A stretch of 64,000 bases of DNA from Gottschalkiaceae bacterium SANA (GCA_036323355.1 AP028876.1:620001-684000); one strand, 5' to 3'; positions 10,336-18,585 are shown, numbered from the stretch's first letter. The notes: generated by a model from the sequence alone, not told the origin. Numbers and translations are program-made.

Positions 10336-11591
10336 AAGCATATGATTTGATCGTGGTAGGCGGTGGTCCTGCTGGACTCGCGGCAGCGGTAGAAGCTAAA
10401 AAAGAGGGTGTCGACAAGGTTCTGGTTTTAGAAAGAGACCGTGAATTGGGTGGTATTCTGCAACAATGCATTCATAACGGATTTGGTCTGCACATCTTCA
10501 AGGAGGAGTTGACAGGTCCGGAATATGCTGAGCGTTTTATTGATGAATTGAAGGAAATGGGCATTGAGTATCGCCTAGATACCATGGTATTGGATATCAG
10601 TGATGAGCGGATTATTCATGTGATCAGCAAGGCGGAAGGCTTTGTAACCTTGGTTGCCAAGGCTGTGATTTTGGCCATGGGTTGTCGGGAACGAACACGT
10701 GGGGCACTGGCTATTCCAGGATATCGGCCAGCTGGTGTCTTTACGGCAGGTACGGCGCAGCGATATTTGAATATGGAAGGATATATGGTTGGCAAGAAGG
10801 TTTTGATTCTGGGCTCTGGTGATATTGGATTGATTATGGCTCGACGCATGACTCTAGAAGGTGCAAAGGTATTGGGGTGTGTGGAATTGATGCCTTTTTC
10901 TGGCGGTCTGACTCGAAATATTGTGCAATGTCTCGATGACTATGACATTCCCTTGATGTTGAGCCATACGGTAACAGATATTCAAGGAAAAGACCGTGTA
11001 CAAGGTGTAACGGTGATGAAGGTGGATGAAAATCGCCAACCGATTCCGGGAACGGAAATTCAGTTCGATGTGGATACCCTTTTGTTGTCTGTTGGATTGA
11101 TTCCAGAAAATGAATTGTCGAAGGGTGCTGGGGTGCAATTGGATATGAAAACCCGTGGCGCCATTGTCAATGAGTCTATGGAAACCTCTGTGCCAGGGAT
11201 TTTCGCCTGCGGAAATGTTTTGCATGTGCATGATTTGGTGGACTGGGTGACAGATGAATCGCGGCGAGCGGGCAAGTTCGCAGCGAAGTATATTGCGAAC
11301 CCTGGGGGACAAAAGGAAGAGGCGATTGAAACGATACCGGGTCAAGGCGTAGGATATATTGTCCCGCAAAGGATACGTCCATCACAAGTTGACCAAGTTT
11401 TGGAACTTTTTATGCGGGTTCGAGATATCTACGTGGGACAAACGGTTGTGATTCGTGTAGACGGAAAAGAAGTGCAGGCAAAAAGACGAGGGCATATGGC
11501 TCCAGGCGAGATGGAACGAGTGAAATTGCCGGTTTCATTGTTTAATGGACCTGGGGTGAAAAAAATCACCGTTGATGTGGAAAGCCGGTAA
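10332..11591 (+). CDS. NAD(P)/FAD-dependent oxidoreductase, partner of the GlpA-like protein
   Basis: This 419-residue flavoprotein has an FAD-binding motif (DLIVVGGGPAGLAAAVEA) and a second nucleotide-binding motif (KVLILGSGDIGLIMARRM, near 155). It also has LGGILQQCIHNGFG, found in oxidoreductases that accompany dehydrogenases with BFD-type domains. It resembles the small alpha subunits of amino acid dehydrogenases and takes the place of GlpB. It is probably the electron-accepting subunit, perhaps coupling to NAD(P). The start overlaps the previous stop and the DUF1667 gene follows 11 bases later, so the three proteins are likely made in similar amounts. The true electron acceptor is unknown. 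Confidence 0.85.
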   Translation: MKAYDLIVVGGGPAGLAAAVEAKKEGVDKVLVLERDRELGGILQQCIHNGFGLHIFKEELTGPEYAERFIDELKEMGIEYRLDTMVLDISDERIIHVISKAEGFVTLVAKAVILAMGCRERTRGALAIPGYRPAGVFTAGTAQRYLNMEGYMVGKKVLILGSGDIGLIMARRMTLEGAKVLGCVELMPFSGGLTRNIVQCLDDYDIPLMLSHTVTDIQGKDRVQGVTVMKVDENRQPIPGTEIQFDVDTLLLSVGLIPENELSKGAGVQLDMKTRGAIVNESMETSVPGIFACGNVLHVHDLVDWVTDESRRAGKFAAKYIANPGGQKEEAIETIPGQGVGYIVPQRIRPSQVDQVLELFMRVRDIYVGQTVVIRVDGKEVQAKRRGHMAPGEMERVKLPVSLFNGPGVKKITVDVESR

Positions 11592-11602
11592 GGAGGATTG
11601 AG

Positions 11603-11968
11603 ATGGAAGATAGAAAAATGGTTTGTATCAGTTGTCCAATCGGTTGTCGGTTAACGGTGACCGAGAGTAATGGAGAATACGCAGTAGAAGGGAATCAATG
11701 CAAGCGTGGAGAAGCCTATGGAATCAAAGAAATGACAGATCCGACGCGGGTTGTGCCGACAACGGTTAAGATCCGAGGCGCTAGGCTCAGGCGATTGCCA
11801 GTAAAGACTCATATCCCTTTGCCAAAACCATTGATTTTTGATGCGATGAAGTTGATTAATGAGGTTGAGGTGGAAGCACCGATAAAAGTAGGTGCAATAG
11901 TGATAAAAAACATTCTTGATACAGGTGTGAATATTGTTGCGACAAGAAGTATGGAACGAACGGAATAG
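11603..11968 (+). CDS. DUF1667 domain protein, probable iron-sulfur subunit of the glycerol-3-phosphate dehydrogenase
   Basis: The 121-residue protein begins with four cysteines (residues 8, 11, 15 and 33, in VCISCPIGC and GNQCKRG). The CxxCxxxC spacing resembles an iron-sulfur cluster site. The rest is the conserved DUF1667 part with TTVKIRGARLRRLPVKT. Ribosome site AAGGAGG precedes the ATG. DUF1667 genes are commonly found beside GlpA-like dehydrogenases and this flavoprotein family in anaerobes. The likely role is electron transfer within the complex, in place of GlpC. That role is inferred from context and cysteines. Confidence 0.85.
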   Translation: MEDRKMVCISCPIGCRLTVTESNGEYAVEGNQCKRGEAYGIKEMTDPTRVVPTTVKIRGARLRRLPVKTHIPLPKPLIFDAMKLINEVEVEAPIKVGAIVIKNILDTGVNIVATRSMERTE

Positions 11969-11973
11969 GCAAA

Positions 11974-12018
11974 CCCGGCATGACGGTGAAGTGTACAACC
12001 GTTGTGCCGGGCATTTTT
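11974..12018 (+). terminator. Intrinsic terminator ending the glp operon
   Basis: CCCGGCA (11974-11980) pairs with TGCCGGG (12005-12011), with further inner ACGGT/ACCGT pairing, then a T-run. It lies between converging genes. Confidence 0.85.
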
Positions 12019-12028
12019 GATTAATGAC

Positions 12029-12763
12029 TTAATTCCATTCCAAAATGCGAGCCAAAAAGGACTGTAATTCCTTTGACTGTGGATTATCAAAGAGGGTATG
12101 ACTGGGACCATGTTCAAGAATTTTTCCTTCGGCAATAAAGAGTACATAGTCACAGGCGTTTTTTGCAAATCCCATCTCGTGGGTAACCACAATAAATTCC
12201 TTTCCTTCTTCCCTAAGCTCATTGATCATGTCGAGGACTTCGCCCGTGAGTTCTGGATCTAGGGCTGAGGTCGGCTCATCGAAAAGCAGGTATTTGGATT
12301 GACTGGCAATGGCTCTGGCAATGGCGACACGCTGTTGCTGGCCGCCGGATAAATGCGCAGGTAGTTTGTTTTGATGTTCTGTTAATTGAAAGCGATTTAA
12401 GCATTCTTCTGCAGTTGCTCTGGCTTTTATCTCCGAAATATGGTGAACATGTACCAAGGGAAGAATAACATTTTCAATGGCAGTAAGGTGAGGGAATAGA
12501 TTATAGGCTTGAAAAACCATGCCCAATTCCTTCCGATATTCAATAAGAAAGGCCTCATCGTCAAGTATCGCTTGCTCATCCAATTGAATGGTACCAGAAC
12601 TTGGGGCAATCAGGCCTGCGATCAAACGGATCAAGGTCGATTTTCCGCCACCGGAGGGACCAATAATGGCAAGGGACCGAATCCCGCTAAGGGAACAGGA
12701 TAAATCATCAATCACGGTCTTATCCCCGAAGGATTTTGTTAGATGATTTAGATTAAGATTCAT
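12029..12763 (-). CDS. Polar amino acid ABC transporter, ATP-binding protein
   Basis: It is the ATPase of an importer, energising uptake at the inner membrane face. The 244 residues hold Walker A (GPSGGGKST, near 36-44), a Q-loop (MVFQAYNLF), the ABC signature LSGGQQQRVAIARAI, Walker B (LLFDEPTSALDPE) and the switch histidine (VVTHEMGFA). Closest in character to GlnQ/HisP-type ATPases. Its start overlaps the end of the permease gene by 11 bases. It is the last gene of a three-gene operon read leftwards: binding protein, permease, ATPase. Confidence 0.96.
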   Translation of the reverse strand: MNLNLNHLTKSFGDKTVIDDLSCSLSGIRSLAIIGPSGGGKSTLIRLIAGLIAPSSGTIQLDEQAILDDEAFLIEYRKELGMVFQAYNLFPHLTAIENVILPLVHVHHISEIKARATAEECLNRFQLTEHQNKLPAHLSGGQQQRVAIARAIASQSKYLLFDEPTSALDPELTGEVLDMINELREEGKEFIVVTHEMGFAKNACDYVLFIAEGKILEHGPSHTLFDNPQSKELQSFLARILEWN

Positions 12764-13541
12764 AATAAAATCTCCTTTCCAATCGTTTTGTCCACAGGGA
12801 AATTGGAAGGGTTAGAAGCAAATAACCGACAGCCAATAGAGCGTAACTTTCAAAGGTAGCAAAGTTAATAGCAGTTACTTCAAAAGTCACCTTGGTAAAC
12901 TCACGAACGGCAATAAAGGAAAGCAGGGAGCTATCCTTTATAATCGAAGCAAATTGACCAGCCAGGGGAGGCAAGACACGTCGGATGACCTGGGGATAGA
13001 TAATCAATCGATAGATCTGTCTGTGATTAAGTCCAAGTGCTCGAGCAGTCTCTAATTGCGAATTTTCGATGGACTCGATTCCAGCACGAATAATTTCCGA
13101 GACGTAGGCGCCCGAAAAAGTTGACAGGATAATGACTCCGCCGATAATCTTGTTCTCGATTTGAAAGGCAGTTCCGATGATATAGTAGAAAAAGACAATT
13201 TGTACCAATAGAGGTGTGCCCCTAATTAACTCAACATAAAATTTACTGAGATAGTGGAAAAAATAGCTTTTGGAATGATTGCCCAGGGCAGCCAGGGTAC
13301 CAAAGGTGAGACTGAGGATCAACGCAAAGATGCTGACTACAATCGTCATAGCAAAGCCTTTTAAAAAGAGGATCCGATAGATCCATATTTGATCCCAGCG
13401 GGGTATATGATCAATCCGAGAGAGTGAGAATTGTACGATGGCGAATAAAACGGCAGCAACAAGCGTCATATTCAATATGATTTTTCCCCTCTCGGGATTT
13501 GTTTTTTTCGGATCTCTTATCAATAATGAGAATGGATTCAT
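12753..13541 (-). CDS. Polar amino acid ABC transporter, permease
   Basis: This 262-residue inner membrane protein belongs to the His/Glu/Gln/Arg permease family. The family loop that docks with the ATPase is visible as ESIENSQLETARALGLNHRQ, about two thirds along, and it has around five membrane helices. I chose the ATG at 13541 because CGGAGGAAACT lies directly before it; an upstream in-frame TTG at 13565 falls within an inverted repeat. An attenuating hairpin separates it from the binding-protein gene, so less permease than binding protein is expected. As the only permease gene here, it probably works as a homodimer. Confidence 0.94.
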   Translation of the reverse strand: MNPFSLLIRDPKKTNPERGKIILNMTLVAAVLFAIVQFSLSRIDHIPRWDQIWIYRILFLKGFAMTIVVSIFALILSLTFGTLAALGNHSKSYFFHYLSKFYVELIRGTPLLVQIVFFYYIIGTAFQIENKIIGGVIILSTFSGAYVSEIIRAGIESIENSQLETARALGLNHRQIYRLIIYPQVIRRVLPPLAGQFASIIKDSSLLSFIAVREFTKVTFEVTAINFATFESYALLAVGYLLLTLPISLWTKRLERRFYYES

Positions 13542-13564
13542 AGTTTCCTCCGATGTCAAAATCA

Positions 13565-13587
13565 AAGGAGGGAATCATTCCCTCCTT
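13565..13587 (-). terminator. Attenuating hairpin between binding protein and permease genes
   Basis: AAGGAGGGAA (13565-13574) and TTCCCTCCTT (13578-13587) are perfect inverted repeats with a 3-base loop. On the minus strand they are followed by TTTGATTTTG. Partial termination would favour the upstream binding protein. Confidence 0.65.
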
Positions 13588-13595
13588 ATGCTGTA

Positions 13596-14390
13596 TTAAA
13601 AGAATAATGGGACTCCGAGCTCATCAAATAAGATTTTTTGTTCGGATAAATGAGTCTCTTGAAGTTTGGAAAAACCGCCTGATGATTTGAAATCCCGCAA
13701 AAATGCATTGATCTGATTTTTCAGCTCATCATTTCCTTTTTTAATGCCGATTCCCCATTGCTCCGGTGTATCTTGAAAGGGTTCGAGTAAGGGCCGTGTT
13801 GTTGTTTCATTGAGTTTCCAGTTTTTGTAGATGGTGAGCTGATCGTAGATGAATGCATCGGCTTTCCCTTGGGAAACTTCTAAAACACATGCATTTTCAT
13901 TATCAAAGGCATTGATCGTAGCTTTTGGGAAAAGATCCATGGCGACGAGGTGACCTGTGGTACCATTTTTTACGGCAAGGATGCGATCAGCATGATTGAG
14001 ATCCTCAGCAAGTTGAACGGGGGAATCTTGATTGATCAGTAGGGCTAAATAGGCATCAGCATAGGGATCTGAAAAGTCGATTTGTTCCAGACGATCGGGT
14101 CGAATGGTCATGGATGACAAGACCATATCAATTTTTCCGGATTGGAGGGCTGGAATTAAACCGCCCCAAGCGGTGTTTTCGATGCGGACTGGGCGATCAA
14201 GATATTCTCCCAGAGCATAGGCGAGATCAACGCTGATACCCATGGGATTGCCTTCTGGATCCGTGGTTTCAAATGGGGGATATGCCAATTCCATCCCCAC
14301 AACGAGTTCTGTTTCATCTTTGGCGCAGCCACTTGCTCCGAGAGCAAGGCTGATGAAAAGAATCAATAGGATGATTCGTTTGTTTTTCAT
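13596..14390 (-). CDS. Polar amino acid ABC transporter, substrate-binding lipoprotein
   Basis: The 264-residue protein captures an amino acid outside the membrane and delivers it to the permease. It has a lipoprotein signal with lipobox LGASGC, so Cys22 is the lipidated residue. The mature part is a family 3 solute-binding protein: MELAYPPFETTDPEGN, VDLAYALGEYL, DMVLSSMTIRPDRLEQIDFSDPY and GTTGHLVA. The Arg in SMTIRP and the Asp in DFSDPY are the usual contacts to the amino acid alpha groups. AAGGAGGACATC precedes the ATG. The specific amino acid cannot be told. Confidence 0.94.
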   Translation of the reverse strand: MKNKRIILLILFISLALGASGCAKDETELVVGMELAYPPFETTDPEGNPMGISVDLAYALGEYLDRPVRIENTAWGGLIPALQSGKIDMVLSSMTIRPDRLEQIDFSDPYADAYLALLINQDSPVQLAEDLNHADRILAVKNGTTGHLVAMDLFPKATINAFDNENACVLEVSQGKADAFIYDQLTIYKNWKLNETTTRPLLEPFQDTPEQWGIGIKKGNDELKNQINAFLRDFKSSGGFSKLQETHLSEQKILFDELGVPLFF

Positions 14391-14467
14391 GATGTCCTCC
14401 TTAAATTATACAAATTATGGATACCCATTTGGAGTTGAAATATTGGAAGAAATGACGAATTCTTTAC

Positions 14468-14496
14468 TTGTGTAATCAGGAAAACCCACGTAGAAT
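14468..14496 (+). promoter_or_regulatory. Promoter of the yitT-like gene
   Basis: TTGTGT (14468-14473) and TAGAAT (14491-14496) are separated by 17 bp, upstream of a strong AAGGAGGTG ribosome site. Confidence 0.6.
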
Positions 14497-14519
14497 GAGA
14501 AGGATAAGGAGGTGCGGGC

Positions 14520-15377
14520 ATGTTTCAGCGACAACAGAATCGATGGGTTCGTGCATTTTGGGATTATTTGTTTATTACGATAGGTTGTGGATCGATTGCC
14601 TGGGCTGTGGTTGGTTTCTTTCAAGTCAATACGATTGCGCCCGGCGGTGTATCCGGTGTAGCGGTCATTTTATACAAGCTTTTTCAATTTCCGGTAGAGA
14701 TCTCTTATTTGGCCATTAATATTCCGCTATTTATTTTGGGTACTTTGCTTTTGGGCAAGAGTTTTGGATTTAAGACTTTCTATGGTACGGTGATGATTTC
14801 TGTGTTTCTGCGGTTGATTCCCCACGTTTCCATGACAGACAACGTTTTGCTAGCCGCTATGATTGGTGGTGGATTAACTGGTTTGGGTCTTGGACTTGTG
14901 TTTACTCGCGGAGCAACGACTGGTGGGACCGACTTGTTAGCGGCCATTCTCAATCGATTTTTCCCATCAATGAAGATACAACATCTTTTGCTCTTAATTG
15001 ATGTGTCAGTTGTGATTGCTTCGGGGCTGGTGAGCCAGCAGATTGAAACCGCGCTTTTGTCGGTGGTTGCTCTGGTGACCATCGTTCGTTTGGTGGATGC
15101 AGTGTTGGACGGCTTTCTGGCATCAAAAGCCTTTTGGATTATTACGGATTATCCGGAAGTTGTTAGTCAGCGGATTTTGAAGGACATGGACCGTGGAGCA
15201 ACCATGATGAAGGGAAAGGGTGCTTACACCCAAGGAGATAAAGGGGTCTTGCTCTGTGTGGTGGAGCGATATGAAATTATGAAGGTGAAGCGTATTGTAC
15301 GCGAAGTCGATCCGCAATCATTTATGATCGTTGCGGATGTGCATGAGGTATATGGAGAAGGATTTACTACCCAGTAA
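14520..15377 (+). CDS. YitT family membrane protein (DUF161/DUF2179)
   Basis: The 285-residue protein has five or six membrane helices followed by a soluble C-terminal DUF2179 domain (from about residue 220, with DRGATMMKGKGAYTQGDKGVLLCVV). Family marks include NTIAPGGVSGVAVILYK and TRGATTGGTDLLAAILNR. These proteins are widespread in Firmicutes and their function is not established; a transport or sensing role is guessed. AAGGAGGTG lies 5 bases before the ATG. Its stop codon lies inside the terminator stem. Confidence 0.93.
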   Translation: MFQRQQNRWVRAFWDYLFITIGCGSIAWAVVGFFQVNTIAPGGVSGVAVILYKLFQFPVEISYLAINIPLFILGTLLLGKSFGFKTFYGTVMISVFLRLIPHVSMTDNVLLAAMIGGGLTGLGLGLVFTRGATTGGTDLLAAILNRFFPSMKIQHLLLLIDVSVVIASGLVSQQIETALLSVVALVTIVRLVDAVLDGFLASKAFWIITDYPEVVSQRILKDMDRGATMMKGKGAYTQGDKGVLLCVVERYEIMKVKRIVREVDPQSFMIVADVHEVYGEGFTTQ

Positions 15378-15390
15378 ATTCTTTTTTTTT
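15360..15390 (+). terminator. Intrinsic terminator overlapping the yitT-like stop codon
   Basis: A 9-bp stem (15360-15368 with 15373-15381, one G-U) with loop ACCC is followed by nine T residues. The TAA stop at 15375-15377 is part of the stem. A TATAAT at 15392-15397 may be the next gene's -10, but no -35 is evident. Confidence 0.8.
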
Positions 15391-15418
15391 GTATAATAAA
15401 GGAAAGGAGGAAGGCCAT

Positions 15419-16564
15419 ATGCGAATGATACCGTACAACAAACTAATTAGAGATAAAATTCCAGAGATAATTGAAGTCGACGGAAAGAAGTCAAAAATCA
15501 ATAGAATTGAGGGTGAGGTTTACCGGAAAGCTCTGGAAGCGAAACTTTTGGAAGAATTCAAGGAGTGGCAAGACTCTTATGAGGCTGAGGAATTGGCCGA
15601 TCTATTGGAGGTTATTCGGGCCATGGCAGAGGAGTCTGGTCATTCTATCGAAGAAATACAGCATCTTGCTGAAGAAAAAAGAAAAGAACGAGGTGGATTT
15701 TCAAAAGGCATTTGGTTGGAATCTGTTGAAGAATTGAGTAATATCGAAGCGGATAAGAAGATTATAATAAAGGGATTACGTGCCTATAACCGGTCGAAGA
15801 TCGGAGAAAAAAAATTCCCAAGCCTTTTGATTGAAATTCAAGATGATAATCTCAAACGCATAGGTGCAATTGCTGGAAAGATCAGTTGGGATTATTTTGA
15901 GGTCACGGGTTTCTACGTAGAACCAGAAAATCGAGGATCCGGAATTGGACAAGCCTTAATTAATGCGGCAGCCTATGAGGCGAGAGAACGATTTGGCGCA
16001 CCAAAAATGGAATTCGTGACCAATTTTCCAGAACTGCAAGCTTATCTCTCGCATACGGGCTGGGTCAAGCAAGGCCAACTTGCCGATATGCCGAAGGGCT
16101 TTTCTAATGGATTGTTCTTCCATGGAACAGACCTAGCTATACCATCAAGAAAAAGAGTCGTCATTCAAGAAAGTCTGGAAGGAGAAACTGGAGATTGGCT
16201 TCAAAAGAAAAATGAAGAGATATACAAGCAACATGGAATTGATCGAACCCGTGAGGAAAAGACCGTTTTGCTGATGGATGTAAACAAAGAGGTGCTGGGC
16301 GGTGTTTATGGTTATATTGAAAGAGATTGGCTCTATATTAGTCTCCTGTGGGTTGATGATTCAGCGCGAGGGCTGGGCGTGGGCACCCAGGTAATGGATC
16401 GGATAGAAAGATGGGCAGAAGAAAAAGGAATTCGTAACTTTTATGTGGGGACAGCCGAGTTTCAGGCCCGCCCATTTTATGAAAAACGAGGTTATAGCGT
16501 GATTACAACCTGTGTGGATCAACCAAAAGGGTATGAGTGCTACACACTAGTAAAAGAGAAATAA
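15419..16564 (+). CDS. Fusion of a MazG-like NTP pyrophosphohydrolase with two GNAT acetyltransferase domains
   Basis: The 381-residue protein has three parts. Residues 1 to about 105 resemble the all-alpha phosphoribosyl-ATP/NTP pyrophosphohydrolases: YNKLIRDKIPEII, then the acidic EEFKEWQDSYEAEELADLLEV that would bind Mg2+. Residues about 110-235 form a GNAT fold with FYVEPENRGSGIGQALINAA as the acetyl-CoA site. Residues about 245-381 form a second GNAT fold with LWVDDSARGLGVGTQVMDRI. The ATG at 15419 follows AAGGAGG with 8-base spacing. Housecleaning of a nucleotide coupled to acetylation is a guess; the substrates are unknown. Confidence 0.9.
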   Translation: MRMIPYNKLIRDKIPEIIEVDGKKSKINRIEGEVYRKALEAKLLEEFKEWQDSYEAEELADLLEVIRAMAEESGHSIEEIQHLAEEKRKERGGFSKGIWLESVEELSNIEADKKIIIKGLRAYNRSKIGEKKFPSLLIEIQDDNLKRIGAIAGKISWDYFEVTGFYVEPENRGSGIGQALINAAAYEARERFGAPKMEFVTNFPELQAYLSHTGWVKQGQLADMPKGFSNGLFFHGTDLAIPSRKRVVIQESLEGETGDWLQKKNEEIYKQHGIDRTREEKTVLLMDVNKEVLGGVYGYIERDWLYISLLWVDDSARGLGVGTQVMDRIERWAEEKGIRNFYVGTAEFQARPFYEKRGYSVITTCVDQPKGYECYTLVKEK

Positions 16565-16567
16565 AAA

Positions 16568-16588
16568 TGCCTCCACATATTGGAGGCA
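16568..16588 (-). terminator. Intrinsic terminator of the DUF308 gene (minus strand)
   Basis: TGCCTCCA / TGGAGGCA form an 8-bp stem. Read on the minus strand it is followed by TTTTTAT, so it ends transcription from the right. It also follows the fusion gene on the plus strand, where no T-run exists. Confidence 0.7.
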
Positions 16589-16610
16589 AGTAACTAGCTT
16601 CGATGATAAA

Positions 16611-16631
16611 CGCCTCCAAATTTTGGAGGCG
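16611..16631. terminator. Second GCCTCCA hairpin
   Basis: CGCCTCCAAA (16611-16620) pairs with TTTGGAGGCG (16622-16631) and shares its GCCTCCA core with the hairpin 40 bp to the left. On the minus strand TTTATC follows, suggesting tandem terminators. Confidence 0.6.
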
Positions 16632-16638
16632 TATGTCA

Positions 16639-17199
16639 TTATTCTTTAGTGATGTCCTTTGCCGAAGAGGCTCTCCGGATCAGTTCCTCTTGGGAAATGG
16701 TGGAGTGGCTTGTTTTTTCTGGTTTTTGAATGATCATGTAAATTCCCAGGACGAAGAGAACGATGCCGAGAATCAAAACAAGTAAGCCCAAAGACTGTGT
16801 TGGTTGAAGTAATGCATAAATGCCGCTGATGATCATGATGGCGGCGAAGATCAGATGCCGTTCCTGATAATCGGGACCGGTGCTTTGACGTTTGCTGACT
16901 TGATAGGCGCCGCCAGCGATCAGACCAAGGCCGATGACTATGGAAGCAATGCCGGGAAAGATAATCAGGATAATTCCCATTAGAATTGGGATGGTTGAAA
17001 ATCCGCGGCTAATTCCACGGAATAAAGACATAGAGACGAAGAGTCCCATCACTCCGATGGCAATTAAGGCGACACCCAAAAGTCCAACAACCAAGGAACC
17101 AATAAACCGTGGTGCAATGATGAGAAGCAAACCGATCAGGCTTGTGGTGATCCCGACGGACCTCGTATATTTTGCGTCAGAAATATGAATTTGTACCAT
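16639..17199 (-). CDS. DUF308 (HdeD-like) membrane protein
   Basis: The 186-residue protein consists of about six closely spaced hydrophobic segments in repeated pairs (for example GLLLIIAPRFIGSLVVGLLG and ILIIFPGIASIVIGLGLIAG). It ends in a short polar tail. This is the DUF308 pattern, shared with the acid-resistance protein HdeD, whose function in Firmicutes is unknown. The ATG at 17199 has AAAAGGAGG 7 bases upstream; the open frame extends further but has no ribosome site. It is transcribed towards the fusion gene and appears monocistronic. Confidence 0.85.
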   Translation of the reverse strand: MVQIHISDAKYTRSVGITTSLIGLLLIIAPRFIGSLVVGLLGVALIAIGVMGLFVSMSLFRGISRGFSTIPILMGIILIIFPGIASIVIGLGLIAGGAYQVSKRQSTGPDYQERHLIFAAIMIISGIYALLQPTQSLGLLVLILGIVLFVLGIYMIIQKPEKTSHSTISQEELIRRASSAKDITKE

Positions 17200-17304
17200 G
17201 ATGTCCTCCTTTTCTGGTAAGAATTGATCTATGATACTATTGTACCCAATTCTTGGATATTTGAGTAGGTCGTTAAGAAAATTTTCACAATTTGTTTTTA
17301 TATC

Positions 17305-17347
17305 TTGAACATGAATCATTCTTTAATTCAAAGAATGGAGTGTTCAA
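17305..17347. other. Two-tier inverted repeat upstream of the DUF308 gene
   Basis: TTGAACA (17305-17311) pairs with TGTTCAA (17341-17347). Inside it CATTCTTT (17317-17324) pairs with AAAGAATG (17330-17337). The element lies about 105 bp upstream of the DUF308 start, between divergent genes, with no T-run. The rest of the 17200-17538 gap is AT-rich; a TATAAT at 17448-17453 may serve the next gene on the right. Confidence 0.6.
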
Positions 17348-17538
17348 GGTATTGGAAGAGAGTATTCATATATTTCGTTGGTGTGATATGGAAGGTTACT
17401 TTAAGACAAAGAAGTAAGAAATCTGTAAGGTAGAGTTATGGTGAAAGTATAATTGGCCGCGTATACTAGTAAGAGTAAAGTGATAACCGGCATACGTTAT
17501 CAAAACTTTGTCAAAAAACAAAAAAAGGCGGAGAAAAA

Positions 17539-18180
17539 TTGAAAAAGAAATTATTATTAGTTTTACTAGGAATTGTGTTACTAATTGCTTTAGCAGTTGC
17601 ATTTGTACCACAAGTGAGAATTATAGGGCTTGTTGTCTATCATAATGTGTTTGTATCTTCGACGAAATTTGAAGTTGCAGGCAATGATTTGTATATGGAT
17701 GGTTATATTTGTTCGAAAACATCAGCTCAGTTAAAAAAAATAATTGAAGAGAATCCGCAGGTGACTAGAATTGTTATGAAGGAAGTAACTGGGTCGCTTG
17801 ATGATGAGACTAATCTAGAGATGAGTATTTGGGTTCATGAAAAGGGGCTAGATACACATTTATTGAAAGATAGCGACATTGAATCAGGTGGAGTTGATTT
17901 TTTTGAAAGCGGAATAAATAGGACGATGGAAAATGGAGCAAAAATAGGTGTGCATTCGTGGGCTTCAGTTGGAGCAAATAGTGAAGAGGTTTTACCAAAA
18001 GATTTACCGAAGGATGATCCTGAACATAAGAAGTATGTCGATTATACGATTAGGATGCTTGGAAGTGATGAATTTTATTGGTATACGATTAAAGCAGCTC
18101 CGGCTGAGGGGATGTATATGATGACGAATGATGAGATTGAACATTTTGGTTTAGTGACACAACCGATAATAATGGATTAA
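17539..18180 (+). CDS. Membrane-anchored ClpP/crotonase-like (COG3904-type) protein
   Basis: The 213-residue protein starts with a TTG codon behind GGCGGAG and has an N-terminal membrane anchor (about 5-23). The rest is predicted outside the cell. The order of segments resembles predicted extracytoplasmic proteins of the ClpP/crotonase fold: a beta strand FEVAGNDLYMDGYI, a helix, TRIVMKEVTGS, then WVHEKGLDTHLLKDSDIESGG, and ENGAKIGVHSW. His139 in GVHSW would match the family's conserved His. Ser116 may replace the nucleophile, but the usual small-residue serine motif is not intact, so it could be inactive. Base composition is more AT-rich than the neighbours. Confidence 0.65.
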   Translation: MKKKLLLVLLGIVLLIALAVAFVPQVRIIGLVVYHNVFVSSTKFEVAGNDLYMDGYICSKTSAQLKKIIEENPQVTRIVMKEVTGSLDDETNLEMSIWVHEKGLDTHLLKDSDIESGGVDFFESGINRTMENGAKIGVHSWASVGANSEEVLPKDLPKDDPEHKKYVDYTIRMLGSDEFYWYTIKAAPAEGMYMMTNDEIEHFGLVTQPIIMD

Positions 18181-18297
18181 TATTTCAGAAGTATAAAAGA
18201 CTTATGAAAAGGGTAAAAAATGGGAATGGGTTTAATGTAGTAAAATATTTCAAATAAGTGAAATCACCTAAATAATAATGTATTCATACAAAAAATG

Positions 18298-18331
18298 ACA
18301 TCGTCTAGATTTAGTAGCGCGATGTTTTTTT
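18298..18331 (+). terminator. Intrinsic terminator after the ClpP-like gene
   Basis: ACATCG (18298-18303) pairs with CGATGT (18320-18325), inner CTA with TAG, followed by a T-run. It begins about 120 bp after the stop codon. Confidence 0.75.
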
Positions 18332-18343
18332 GATAAAACGATT

Positions 18344-18514
18344 ATGTTAATTGAGAGGGTAGAAGACAGATTGACTTTGGTTGAGGGTTTTACAGGCTTA
18401 GTTTTTGTACGAGAATACTGGCTGAAACATTTCTGGAATGATGGAATGGAGACTCACGAGAAATTAAGAAAGGCAATTGGGCTTAAAGAGAGACGTGGGA
18501 GTAAAGCAATTTGA
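18344..18514 (+). pseudogene. Possible 56-codon gene remnant
   Basis: An open frame starting MLIERVEDRLTLVEG and rich in charged and aromatic residues (REYWLKHFWNDGMETHEKL) lies between the terminator and the surE promoter. No ribosome site precedes it. I do not recognise it; it may be a decayed fragment or chance. The remaining 18515-18585 bases hold nothing else I can support. Confidence 0.25.
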
Positions 18515-18585
18515 TTGGTTGAAACTAGAGGAGAAAGGAAGTGCTCGGTGATGAATGAACCAAGCAATATATTTATGGTAAAAGA

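Noticed and set aside
11809-12222. 137-codon minus-strand frame across the glp operon end
   Set aside because: It crosses the terminator and overlaps the ABC ATPase gene out of frame.
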